Made by a program: the position numbers and the translations under genes. From Erythrobasidium yunnanense (lineage: Eukaryota; Basidiomycota; Cystobasidiomycetes; Erythrobasidiales; Erythrobasidiaceae): a stretch of 64,000 nt of DNA. The notes below the pieces were generated by a model that worked only from the letters and a program-made list of their open reading frames with translations, was not told where the DNA came from and searched no databases. The stretch covers positions 310,001 to 374,000 of the forward strand of contig BCJC01000004.1 of NCBI GenBank assembly GCA_001600175.1, read 5' to 3'. Below, one piece after another: positions 22,647 through 33,937 of the stretch (positions within the stretch are counted from its first letter, which is position 1; the number at the start of each line of letters is the position of its first letter).

Positions 22647-25600
22647 TTATCGATAACCAATCGTCTTTTGAACTACATCGTTGATTCTCAGCAATACTCC
22701 CGCTGCGGCCTTTCCAGCTTGCGTTGTTTCCTTTCCACTCTGCTCTTGCGACTTCCAAGTATCTTCCGCCCAATCTTTGACTTGCCAAGTCAGTCGCGAA
22801 AAGTCTCTTGCCAGCGTCCTTCCTTCATCTACGTTCGTACTTGTATCGAGAACGACCAGCACGAGCTGCATCATTGACTCTTGTACGACATTCGATGTTG
22901 ACTCCAAGCTTCTCAGCGATAGAACAAGCTCGAGCGTTTCGGGTGCCAAAACAGCCAGGAAGTGAGGCGAATTCTTGGCCGCGTTGAGCAGAACACACAG
23001 CGTTTGAAGGTATTTGCTGAGCATCATCGGCTCAAGCAGCGGAGATGTTCCTGCTCCTCCGCCAGCATACGGTCCTAACTTCCGATCTTGCGGTGAAGTC
23101 GAGATATCTCGCAAGTATAGCCAGAAGCGGTTAATGAGGGGCATAATGAAAGTGTCTACCGCCAAGTTCGCGAAGGATGCTTTGCTGTCACTATCATTTA
23201 GGGACATAGACGCTCCTGAAGACTTCGATAGTACTCGTATTTGTTGTCGTACAGTGAGCAGCTTCTCCTTTGCTGCACCGGGTATAGATTGTTCCGCAGA
23301 CTGGCGTGTTTGCGACAAGGCTAGCTTCGTGATGTCTTCAGTCATTACGTCCAGGGCACGACCAGCGGAACTCGTATTTGATTTCTCCTGAGCAGCTATG
23401 AACTGGGCGTGGAGTTTAGGTGGGAGCTTCTGGGTCGGGAAGGAGACATCAACGTTCTTGACGGCATCTCCGTTTGTAGACGAAGCTATCGGGAGAAGGG
23501 AAGCAAGACCTGCTAGTTCTCTAGCACCCAAGGCCAATGAGCTTAGAACCGCAAAGCGCTGGTTCATAGTGTAGTGATTCGAAAAGAGATGCTCAATGAC
23601 CGCTCTGCAAGAACAGGGGCTTCGTCAGCCATGGAGCCGACCACTGGCAGCGGTTTTTTAGACATACGGGGCAGCTTTGCGGGGGGCGCAAACCATAAGA
23701 GCCGTCAAAGCATCTCTTCTTCGATTCTCAAAGTCTTTGAGGTTGAAATTGTCTTGCAAGCCAGTCAGTGTGATCGCTAGATCGACAGCTCCATCCGCTG
23801 AAAAGGGCATGCCGGCAAGTCAGCATCTGCACCCTACCTTACAAATAAAGATACTCACAAAGCTCAGTCCCCCAAGTTGCTTTCCTCCTTATCAATGCTT
23901 CCGCTTCTTGAAGCGCAACATCCAATTTCTCAGCATCATCCGGACTCTTCAGACCAGCTGCTAAATCAGGTATATAAACCGGGGGCTTCACTTTCTTCTT
24001 ATTCGGCGTGTATGTAGAGAGATCTTCCAGGTCATTGAGCTCTTCGACTGGCGGTAAGGGAGGTAGAGAATACGGTTTGAGATCCGCTTCATCGTCGTCG
24101 ACGTCAGATGCGGTGTCGTAGTCATCGTAGTCTGATGCTAGGACTTGTATCTTGGGCTTTTGCGCATCTTTGACGCGAGTCGGACTGGCTTTAGCAGCAT
24201 TGCTCGCATTGTTGCTGGTCTTCGGTTGCGGCATCTCGTCAGGCTCCTCGACTGTCGGTTCCGATATCTCCTGCATCTGCCAATCTGACACATCCCAGTC
24301 TCTTCCGCCCTCGGCAAGCTTCATCAGCCGCTCGACAGTCTCGTTACCCTCTTCCCTCGTTTGCCAAATTTCCGAAAAGTCTAGTGGTTTGACCGGGCCT
24401 TTCGGATCTAGCGACCTTTGCGATACGAGTTGCGCGATATACATTCCCGAGAGTCGGATGGAGGGTGTTAAGGAGGATAGGTGCGTAGAAATGGCGGTAA
24501 TAAAGGTAGGAGCTCGAGAAAACGATATGAGGGAAGGTGAGCATGCAGGAAGACTGGAGATGATGAGTATCAGGATAGCGGATAGATGATAGTGGCTGGG
24601 AGGAGTGGTCCGCTGAATGAAGGGTTTTGAACACCAAGTCTCGGCCACGAGGGTTAGCAGACGTTCTAGATCTTTTGGAGCAAACGCTAATAAGCGTAGC
24701 ATGACAACATAGATGCAATAGACCTACTGCATGAGCTTGAAGAGGACGTGGCTGCCCAAGCTACCAAAGTTCTAGCGGTGCTCTCGTCCCAAGCAGTCCT
24801 TTCCAGCAAGCAGCCTTGCACGACCACAGTCCAGAGGTGCTCAGATGTCCTATCGTCTCCTCCTATGTGCAGCGATCCAAACATGGAGGATATAAGTGCG
24901 GCATTACGCTTGATCTGCTTAGATTGGTCTCCGTCGAGTTGAGGCTGACTTTGCAGGACGCTTAAGAAGGACGAGGACAGAGAAAGGAGGTCCGAGGTTG
25001 TAAGAGAGGCTAGAATCCTGTTCCATGTGCTCGAAACGCTTGCATTGCTCTCAGGCAATGCGAGAAAATCGCGTCGCAAAGACGGCATAAGGACAGTCCA
25101 GAACGACAGCTGATCCGACGAGGGCGTCACGAAGCCGCTTTTGCATATCCTGGACAGGAGATGGCTCGTAGCTTGAACCTCTAGCTCTTTCGCCGTATCA
25201 ACTGCTGAAACTACGCGATGAAAGCTTCTGGCTAGCCCGCAGAAGAAAGTCCTCCACTGTAAAGAGATCGGAACCTCAACACTTTGCGCATCTTGGTACG
25301 CGTTCGCGACTCTTGCTGGAATGGTGACAAATAACGAGACAAAGGACTGCCAGTCGAGCAGGTCTCTCTGTGTACTCCGCTCGCGTTTGAACGTATACCG
25401 GTATACAGTGTGTGCATCACAGCTCTTGATGAGCTCGTCCAAGGTATCGACAGCGTATCTTCTTATATTTGGATGTATGCCATTACCGGCTTCAGCAAGG
25501 ATGCCAACGAGTACGGCATAAGCCGAGAGGGCTACCCTTGTGTCCTTGTTTGTAGTGAAGAGCTTCTTCCACAAAGCCAAGGCTTCTGCATCGAGTTGTG

Positions 25601-25847
25601 TACCCCAGCTGACAAAGACGGTGGTCGAGAGTAGCTTTTGGATGGCATGAAGCTGGGTCCGGATTACATAGTCGCGACTCTTTTGGTGATTCTGTACTGT
25701 TTCTTGAAAGCCGGCGTCCCCAATGAGCACCAAAGCTTGCTTCAAAAGCGAGACCAGAGCGTCCAGTGACGGGATGGGAGCAGCCAGGGCAGCCAGCAGG
25801 TTAGCCGTAGCTGCACGAGCAGCATCGTCGTCGTCTTCGTCGTTCAT
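22647..25847 (-). CDS. TEL2: Telomere length regulation protein Tel2 (TTT complex)
   Basis: Tel2/TELO2, the alpha-solenoid subunit of the Tel2-Tti1-Tti2 complex that stabilises PI3K-like kinases (TOR, ATM, ATR) after synthesis. Four exons: 25847-24728, 24686-23859, 23797-23668 and 23604-22647; 1011 residues. The N-terminal half is helical repeats. The C-terminal conserved region is clear: SGMYIAQLVSQRS, DDDEADLKPYSLPPLPPVEE, PPVYIPDLAAGLKSPDDAEK, EAEALIRRKATWGTEL, then LQDNFNLKDFENRRRDALTA and NQRFAVLSSLALGARELAG. The acidic stretch before KPYSLPP is where other Tel2 proteins are phosphorylated by CK2. The first intron is very short (41 nt). It is divergent from the RBR ligase gene with only 245 bp between start codons. 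Confidence 0.93.
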
Positions 25848-26092
25848 TGCCGTTTCGTTATTGAGTTTGTAATTTCATGGCTTCGTCCAGTTCCAACATG
25901 TTCAAACGGCCAAGTCACACATGAAAGCGCGAGAATGTCGCGAAACGCCTGAATCATAGCATCAAGATACAACAATTTGGATCTACAAGACAGCAAGAAA
26001 CCTCCCTCTGTTCTGTCCCTTCCCGTCCTGGTCTGTTGTCCGGGCCCGTTTGAAATCACATCCCACGCGCACGTACAATAGAAGCGCACGCT
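25848..26092. promoter_or_regulatory. Bidirectional promoter, TEL2 / RBR ligase
   Basis: The 245 bp between two divergent ATGs must contain both promoters. No specific factor site was identified. Confidence 0.6.
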
Positions 26093-28981
26093 ATGTACAC
26101 TTCATCAGATGAAGATCACGATGAAGACGAGCAGGAGCCGATGCGACCGCCGAAGGATCTCCTCCAGACAGCTAGGGACATTCTCGGGCACAACATAGCT
26201 ATGAAGGACCTGCTTCAAGCGTGGGATGCATGTTCAGAGCATACAACGATAGATGCACGGACTACAGCATGCATGGAGAGGCTCATGGCCGGTGGAGAAG
26301 CCGAAGATAGGGAGGAAGAGGCTCCAGCCAAACGGGCTACGAAACCACGTCTGGACAGAGGCGCCGCACCTGCTGCTGTACCTCTTGCTCGTAAGAGAAG
26401 CGTGGTAGAAGTGCCAGACGACAGCGACGAAGATGACAGCCAAGACGAGGAGGACCACTCTGCACGACCATCTACCTCGAAACTTGCAATGAAAGGCAAA
26501 CAGACTGCCAGACGTTCTAGAGCAGCAGATAGAGTGGCTGCAAGGGAAAGACAGGCCAAAAGACCGAAGTTAACGCCAGGCAGAGTCATTGATCTCGAGG
26601 AGAGCGATGATGATGCTGGAGATGGTGATGCATCCATAGAGATCATCTCCTCTCCTGTCAAAAAGAAGGTGCCTACTCCGCAAGATGGGTCAGCTTCTTC
26701 GTCTTCGTCAGCTGGTAATGTAGCCTTTATAGGCAGGGAAAGGAAGCGATCCACACCCCCGACGTCAGGCGAAGATGTAGACGAGGATATGCTAGGAGAT
26801 ATACATGCGGCACAGCCAGAAGGCAGCAAAGACAAGGGCAAAGGCAAAGCAGCGGTGGAGCCGAAAATCGAGATATCCCCTCTTGCACAGGTGCTGGCGA
26901 TGGTACCGGACGTCGACCCTTCACATGCAGAAGGACTTGTCGCTCAGTTCATAGACTATCCAAACTGGATAGAGCATGTCGTAGACAAGCTGTTCAGCGG
27001 GCCTTCTTATCCGAAAGCCGTCATCAAGCCGAAAGCTAGTACTAGCAACGCTGGTGCATCGACCAGTGCAGGAGATGACGCAGGAGCAGACTCAGCGGCT
27101 AAGCGGTACATGGACAAGTCCAGAGCTCCTCCTTCGGCAGTTTACATTATGCTAGCGTGAGTCAAGCCTCGAATTCGAAGAGGGCATACAGTAGCCACTG
27201 ACACTAGCCTATTGTCTTTGTTTTGGCAGCCTGGAATATCTTTGCGATGACTTTCCCCGAATTCCCATTCCATACGTTCGCCAGATCTGCTATTCCAACA
27301 ACCACCTCTATGCAGTCGCCTATGAGATATTGAAGCAAGATTCAAACATGGATTCCCTGCCGTATAAGCCTCTGCAGAATCCTCGAAAGTCGAAAGGCAA
27401 AGGCTCGCAAGCGGAGTGTCCGGAACTAGATGAGGAAAGGAGCTGGATCGAGAGCAAACGAGGTGAGTAGCTGTCAATCTTTGCTCTGCCGTCGAGAAGA
27501 TTGACCTGAAGGTATGTTGCTGCGGCGCGAAACAGCTCGAGAGATGGCCATTGAAGATGCCAAACTCGCTGAGGAGAAGAGGATAGAAGAGGAAGAAGCT
27601 GCAGGGCATACATTTGAATGTGGCTGCTGCTTCGGAGACTATGTCTTCAGCAAGGTACGCTGAGCGTTCATGACGCGACCCTGCGAATCACTGTCTAATA
27701 TGTGTGTGTAGATGGTACAATGCCCCGAAGCGCACCTCTTCTGCATGGACTGCGCAAGGAAGAACGCAGAGACTATCATGGGTCAGCAAAAGATCGTAAG
27801 CCCAATCTACGGTATACTCGCTTTGCTGCGCTGAACTAGGTTCCATCACTTCAGGACTTACAATGTATGGATCAAGACGGCTGTCCGGCCCACTTCACAG
27901 CATCCGAATGTGCTCGATTCCTGGCTCCGAAACAGCTATCTCTGCTCGAAAAGCTACGTTCGGAGAAAGCTATCGACTCCGCTGAGCTAGAAGGCCTGTC
28001 GAAATGCCCACATTGCCCTTGGGCGTGCGTCATCGAAAACCCTGAAGAGAAGCTATTCAGATGTGGGAACGAAGAGTGCTTCAAAGTCACCTGCCGAAAG
28101 TGCCAAAAAGTACGTCAACTCGTATATCGTGCAAGCAGATGTATTGATTAGTGCGTCTGCTATTCCAGTCGGATCATCTGCCGAAGACATGCGAAGAGTA
28201 CGCAGCAGATCTGAAGTCTAACAACATCCATAAAGTGGAAGAAGCTATGACGGAAGCTCTTATCCGTCGATGCCCGACCGAAAGATGCAAGAAACCAATA
28301 CTGAAGGAGTATGGCTGTAACAAGATGACCTGTACAGCTTGCGGAACACTCTTTTGCTTCGTGTGTCAGGCTGCTATCAAAGGTAGGTTCTCACACCATA
28401 CAGACTGCATCTCGCTTCTACAGACAAAACGCTGACGAGTTTATACAGGATACGACCACTTCGCTGGGCAGCCCGTGCAACCGGGTGTCGTCAACTCGTC
28501 TTCCAAATGTCCTCTGTGGGACAAGGACCAAAACCAGCGATTATACGACGACGTAGAAGAAGCTCGTCGAGCAGCTATCGCGGAGCTCAAAGCGCAGGAA
28601 GACGTCGAAGTAGAAGACAAAGAGCTCGACAAGCTTACTCTGGACAAACCTACTCAGGCGCACGATCCTCGATATCCAGTCGGCTACATGTTGCCGGACG
28701 GCAGAATCAACGGAGCAGCTGGACAAGGACATGCTGGAGCAGCTGCAGCAGCAGCAATGCAAGCTGCATTGGCGCAACAGAGAGCCCAGGCGTACGCAGC
28801 TATGGGCTACCTAGCTCCCGGGGCGGGTGCAGGTGCAGCTTGGAATCCCTACATCGCTGCGCCGGGTGGTATCATCTATCCTGGAGCGGCTCAAGCACCA
28901 ATTCCGCCGCCTGTGATCCCTGCCCCTGCTCCGCCTCGCAGGCGTGCAGCGGCCGCCAAACCCAGACGCAAGCGTGGATAG
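26093..28981 (+). CDS. RBR E3 ubiquitin ligase, RNF216/TRIAD3-like, with candidate SUMO-binding motifs
   Basis: RING-between-RING ubiquitin ligase. Seven exons: 26093-27156, 27230-27462, 27536-27654, 27712-27795, 27855-28109, 28169-28382 and 28449-28981; 833 residues. The N-terminal ~280 residues are acidic and disordered. They contain VVEVPDDSDEDD (about 104), VIDLEESDDD (165) and SIEIISSP (181), which resemble SUMO-interacting motifs. The RBR module follows: RING1 CGCCFGDYVFSKMVQCPEAH with FCMDC; the in-between RING with CPHCPW...CGNEECFKVTC; RING2 CPTERCKKPILKEYGCNKMT with CTACGTLFCFVC. The cysteine in GCNKMTC corresponds to the thioester-forming catalytic cysteine of RBR enzymes. The tail is Ala/Pro-rich with a basic end (RRRAAAAKPRRKRG). 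Substrates are unknown. Confidence 0.93.
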
Positions 28982-29428
28982 TCGCGGCCTACTTAGCCAC
29001 AGCATCGAACAATCAATATATACCTTTCGATACCTTCTTTTCGTACGCCGTGATACTATGTCTGCTTAGCTCACCCATTCACATTCAATCCGGCCTAAAT
29101 GGCTGAAAGACCGATTTATGCCAGTTCTGCGTAGTAACTCGTGACTATTGTTGTAAGAAAGCTACGCACTCAATACTTGTCGCTCTGGCAATGCAGTCAT
29201 CTTGCAGGATCATCATAAACAAGCAGATGCGGGGCACTTCGCAACTGAGATACAGTATCCTCATCTCCCTCAGTGCGCCTTGCCAGCTTAGAGAAAGCTG
29301 CATTGCCTTGTTTTATAACCCCTGTTGAATGTTACATGGCACTAACGTGAACGGAGAAGAAGTCTGAAGCCTGAGATCGAGCGGAATTCTCGAACTGGTG
29401 CTCTGCTTAAATCGAGGGTGACTTCTGT
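28982..29428. other. Convergent intergenic spacer
   Basis: 447 bp between stop codons of the RBR ligase (plus) and the NIPSNAP gene (minus). Only 3' UTR sequence expected; nothing else seen. Confidence 0.4.
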
Positions 29429-30848
29429 CTAGCACAGCGGGCTGTGAGGCAGTGGCCTCAGGATATTGGCGCTCATGGCATTGGTGAGCTTGACGGTCTG
29501 GGAGCAAGCTTGTCAGTACGTGACGAAGAGAAAAAGCACCAAAGCTTACCTTAGAGACTGTGTTGCTCCAGGTGTCAATCTCCCATGCTTTCTGCCTCTT
29601 TTGCTTGCGCGCTTCCAGTGACTAGTAGCATCGATGTCAGTTAGGAAGCTCACGGAGTGTGAATGTCTTCACATGCGTACATCGTAGTGCCACATATGGA
29701 TGACTTGATGCAGCTTGCCCACTTGCGAGAACCAAGCACCGATGGGCTGGACGAATTGCCGTCTTGCTTCGAGACCGATTTTCCTATAGATCACGGTTTC
29801 ATCAAGCCAGGAGCATGAGGAGAGACATGTCCAGTCTAACATACCACTCGTTCTCCCACTCCAGCAGTGAGCCGGGTCTCTGCGTACGCGATCATTTTAG
29901 CGTTGCAAGTCGGTTTTCGAATGTGGGCTGCTTACAAGGTCGTAGATCCGCATCTCGTAGATCCCGCCTAGTTTCTTAGGAGGAGACGATGGCCAGAAGG
30001 AAAACTCTTGTACTAGCTGGCTTTCGCGTTTCGTGATTAAAGGCGTGAGCTTGTTTTGGAATGCATTGTATTGCTGCAGGGACTCGTTAGGGACCGTAGT
30101 GAGAGATCTGTTACATGGCTCACCTCGGATCTGGCCAGCTGTGGCATAATCTTGTCCATGCCTGCAAAGCCGCTATGCTCCCACTGCAAGATGTCAGGGT
30201 CTAGCAATTCTGTACTCCTACTGCGCAAAGCAGCTCACAATATGATCTGGAAAGTATGTCAGCTATATCAGACGCCAACTGAACTGGACATACAGAATGA
30301 GTCGATGTCGCCGACTACAACCTCCCAGGAACCGGTCAGCTTGATGTCGAAAGCTGGGTCTTTCGCGAGCTTGTCGTAGTATTCCGAAACCAGCTCCTTG
30401 TACTCGTTCGTCCTGCCAGGCTTTACGACGTGCTCTGCGGAGAACGAGCAGTGAGCCCCAGTTAGCCAGCTGCAGTCAGTACAGACAATTCACGGCTTAC
30501 TCGCTAACTCGTGTATATACTTTCCACGACCGACGATGTGCGAGTGCTGCCCAGAAGCAGCGTCTCTGACGTGACCCTCCTCGCCGGGTAGCGGTGGTGC
30601 CTCTGCTTTGGCCTTTTCGCTACCATAGAGGATAGACTGTCGTGACAAGTACCAGACAAGAGCCAGAATATCAGCTTCTTGAAGATGCCGTAACGAGCTC
30701 GCTGGTTCCGATGCACCTTCATCAGGCCGCTGCCTTTGGGCTCGTCTGCAAAGCACCGCGAAGTCGTCGCCAGACCGCGAGGGAACAGCGCTTTTTGCGT
30801 AGGCTTTGCGAATCTGTACATGTTGGCCAGCTTGGGAGCGCGTTGCAT
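29429..30848 (-). CDS. NIPSNAP family mitochondrial protein
   Basis: NIPSNAP proteins are mitochondrial and, in animals, act as mitophagy signals; the fungal role is less clear. Ten exons: 30848-30717, 30636-30501, 30434-30294, 30246-30239, 30183-30124, 30082-29936, 29879-29845, 29783-29681, 29621-29550 and 29497-29429; exactly 300 residues. The N-terminus is a plausible presequence (MQRAPKLANMYRFAKPTQKA, then FPRGLATTSR). Family motifs: KSILYGSEKAKAE, KLTGSWEVVVGDIDSF, YHIWEHSGFAGMDK, FSFWPSSPPK, GGIYEMRIYDL, PGSLLEWENEW, PIGAWFSQVGKLHQVIHMW and LRPLPHSPLC at the end. The exon at 30239-30246 is 8 nt. The first exon reads in a different frame from the long overlapping open frame; only the spliced form gives the conserved ILYGSEKAK. 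Confidence 0.93.
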
Positions 30849-31030
30849 GATGTTGGTATGCGAGTTCAAGCAAGTCGGCTAATGACGAAGCGGCACAGGT
30901 CATGTCGACAGTGGACTCTGATATACAATGTGAACAGCACTACATTAGGCTTGTGGATACAGGTGTAGGACTGAGGTCAAATTAGAGCAGCGCATTCACT
31001 ACTTCCGAAAATTATCTTGGGTTTGGGTGG

Positions 31031-33348
31031 TTAGACTTTCTTCTCGATGTGCTTTTGAGGTGCATAGTTCTTCTTCTTGTCATCAGATCTGCCAAGTTCT
31101 TCGCTATTCACGCGAGTAGCATCATCGCGCCAGAAAGCTTCATCTCGAGTATACCGATCAATGTAGCCATCCGGGACCCATTTGTGGGAATTCCAAGGCT
31201 ACAGAGAACTATCTCAGGATACTGAAGCTACTTCAGCACGAGAGCACGACCTACCTTAAGATCTGGAACACCATACATGACATCGGTATTCTCCAAACTT
31301 AGGCCACGGCTTTCGTAGAGGAAGAAGTAGACAATGAGATCAGCAGCAAAGTTGCAGCCCATGAAGATGAAGCCTAGATTGTAGCCGATTCCGCTATCTG
31401 CCAAAGGCGAGAAGAACGCAATCATGACTTGAAGAAGCATTGCCTGATTAGCTAAATTTCAAGCGGGGCGAGTCTTCGCCTTACAGTTCCCTAGCCAGTT
31501 GCAAGCGGTTGCCAGCGATGCCTGTTTAGCTCGAGTCCTGAGTGGGAAGGACTCTCCAATGACGACCCAAGCGACTAACATCGCTGTCAGCACAGAAGTC
31601 TAGGTTTTGCAAGACCGTCTCAGAACTCACATGGTCCCCCTAATATCGAGAAGAGCAGTCAGCACAGGTATGTGTTTACCTGATGGTTGAGAGGCCTTAC
31701 ATGTCGAAGCGAAGGAAGCGATGAAGAGGCATGCCGACACAATCATAAGATTGGCAGCCACGTCACTGACGAGAGGGTCGAGACCGACTCCGACACCTGT
31801 GATGCAAGAATTAGAGAGAGCAAATAATATAACATGTTATGCGCGGCCATACCTGCGAAAATAGCAAGCCAAGTTGCCTGCCAGAGACCGCCATAGAACA
31901 GTGGCATGCGTCTTCCGAACCTTTCGACCATCCAGAGACCCGGGAAAGTACAGACAACATTGACAGCTCCCAAAATCAGAGCGACCTGGATAGGATCACT
32001 GATGCCTGCTCCAGCGAAAATGGTTGCTCCGTACTGGGTGGAATTTCGCAATATTAGTCCAACTGCGCCATTGGGCAGATAGTGCAATGAGCTTACATAG
32101 AAGAAGTAGTTCACACCTAAGTTTCAAGGTCAGTGCAATTGGTAACGTGTCATTGAGAGCCCTCACCTGTCCATTGCTGCAAAAAGTGGATCGCACCACC
32201 CAAGAATGTCCTATAGACAAGGCGTGGGATACCTGATGGTTGACCAGTGAAGCATTCCAGCCAGCCACCAGTACCGACTTCGCTCTCCTTGTCTAGAACG
32301 GTCCTCATCTCTTTATAGTCGTCCTCGATCAGCGAGTTGTGTAGATCGTTCTTCATACCGCGCAGACGGCCTAGAGACAGTCGAGCACCTTCCCAGTCAT
32401 TTCGACTTGCAAGGTAGCGAGGAGATTCTGGCACGAAGAAGATGCCGATACCAAGCGGCAAGGAGAAGACCATGCCTATTCCAATGACAATGCGCCATGA
32501 AGCTGGTTGGTCCTGTATACCTCGTACACCGTAGTTAATACCATTCGCAACGAGAATGCCTGGAATCGAGGGGAAAGTCAGAACCATCGGGACGCGTGTG
32601 CGAGGGAACCCTTACCGATGGTGATCATCAGCTGATAGGAAGCCACTACAGCACCGCGAATTTCTCGTGGACAGCATTCTGACTGGTACATAGGTACACC
32701 GACAGAGAGATTTCCGACACTGTTCAAGGGCCAACGTCAGAAAAGCAGGCAGTCTAAACTGTGATGCGGCCTCACCCTAATCCAGCAATGACTCTGTCGA
32801 TGCATCGACTTTAGTCAAACCTTGCTCAGTCACGGTAGAGGACATCTTACCTGCCAGCCGTGAAGTGACCCCAGCTACTTGAGGCGCTCAATTGTACTGC
32901 GTTCCCGACCAGGAAGAAGGCGATGCCAACAGCGATGCTCTTGCGACGTCCGAACCATTCCGATGTATATGCTCCAGCCAGAGCACCGACCAAGGTTCCG
33001 ATGGACATGAGCGAGACCAAAAGAGCGGAGATAATCGACTCGAACTCTCGTGTGCCATCGGGCTGACTGTAACATTTTCAGCTACTCTAAAAGTGACAAT
33101 TTACTGGAGGGGGCCTGTCTTACGGGATCTGCCCGAATCGTGTTCGGAAGTCGGTGAAGATGAGCATTGCGGAGATTTGGCCCTGAAATCGTACAATGAC
33201 TTGAGCTTGAGTTCCAGGAGGGCTGTACTTTACTTACGGTATCGTAACCAAAGAGGAAGCCTCCAATGGATGTCACGACTCCCAGCATGATGGCTTCCAC
33301 TCCGACTTCCGCACCGTTCACTCTGATAGCTTTCTTGCCCAGACCCAT
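31031..33348 (-). CDS. MFS sugar transporter (hexose/polyol type)
   Basis: Plasma-membrane 12-helix sugar:proton symporter or facilitator. It starts MGLGKKAIRVNGAEVGVEAI at 33348 and ends at 31031. Family signatures: GGFLFGYDTGQIS in helix 1, ALAGAYTSEWFGRRKSI, PMYQSECCPREIRGA between the halves, VPESPRYLASR (PESPR motif), LQQWTGVNYFFYYGATIF in helix 7, VERFGRRMPLF and WGPFAWVVIGESFPLRTRAK in helix 10. The cytosolic tail is charged. It is heavily split and includes three tiny exons: 18 nt (32776-32793), 20 nt (32097-32116) and 9 nt (31631-31639). Glucose, xylose, quinate and lactose transporters share this pattern, so the substrate stays open. Confidence 0.92.
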
Positions 33349-33937
33349 ATTAGTACTTGTTGCGCGTAGCAGATGGAGTTGCGAGAGGAAGTATTAGGAC
33401 AGATGTTAGTCTTGCGCGTTAGATCTTCTGCTAAGCCGACCTTCGAGAAAGCGGGCTCCGCAGAAGAAGTGAGGCTACTCCAGGATATTCAGAAGGACAA
33501 GGAAGGATTGTGTGATAGTACCCTGTCACATCTTAGATATGTCATTCTCCCTCATCTTGGGCAAGCAAGCTCTTGAGCGACGTCATGTATTGGCTTGGCT
33601 GTCTTCTGCCCCCAAGGCTACTGCACTCTCGAACTCTTTCTTGAGGCCTATGAAGGTAGATCCGTTTCGCAGTTACATAGCTTCAATCAGCTCATGCCCG
33701 TCATCTCGTGCATTCGCGCAGGCTGGGTGCCACGAAGCCAGAAAGCATATCAAACGCGCTCGAGGAGGCTCAAAACTCGCGTATGTAGGAAGCGTATGCA
33801 GGTTGTGAGTTAGTAACAGCTGTGCAGCTTCATAGCACTTTCTTGCCAATTGCGATGAGACAGAAGCAAACGGACGCTACAAGCCGAAGTCGCCAGAAGA
33901 TCCGCATGTTATATCCACATCAACTCGCTAGATTGGC
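33349..33937. other. Intergenic region with weak open frames
   Basis: 589 bp between the sugar transporter start and the M20 hydrolase stop, both on the minus strand; it must contain the transporter promoter. A plus-strand frame from 33373 (67 codons, MELREEVLGQMLVLRVRSS) has protein-like charge distribution, and two more frames follow to about 33813. I could not join them with convincing splice sites, so no gene is called. Confidence 0.35.

Noticed and set aside
30490-30903. 137-codon open frame covering the NIPSNAP start region
   Set aside because: The conserved mitochondrial N-terminus lies in another frame and joins ILYGSEKAK by an 80-nt intron; the long frame is chance.
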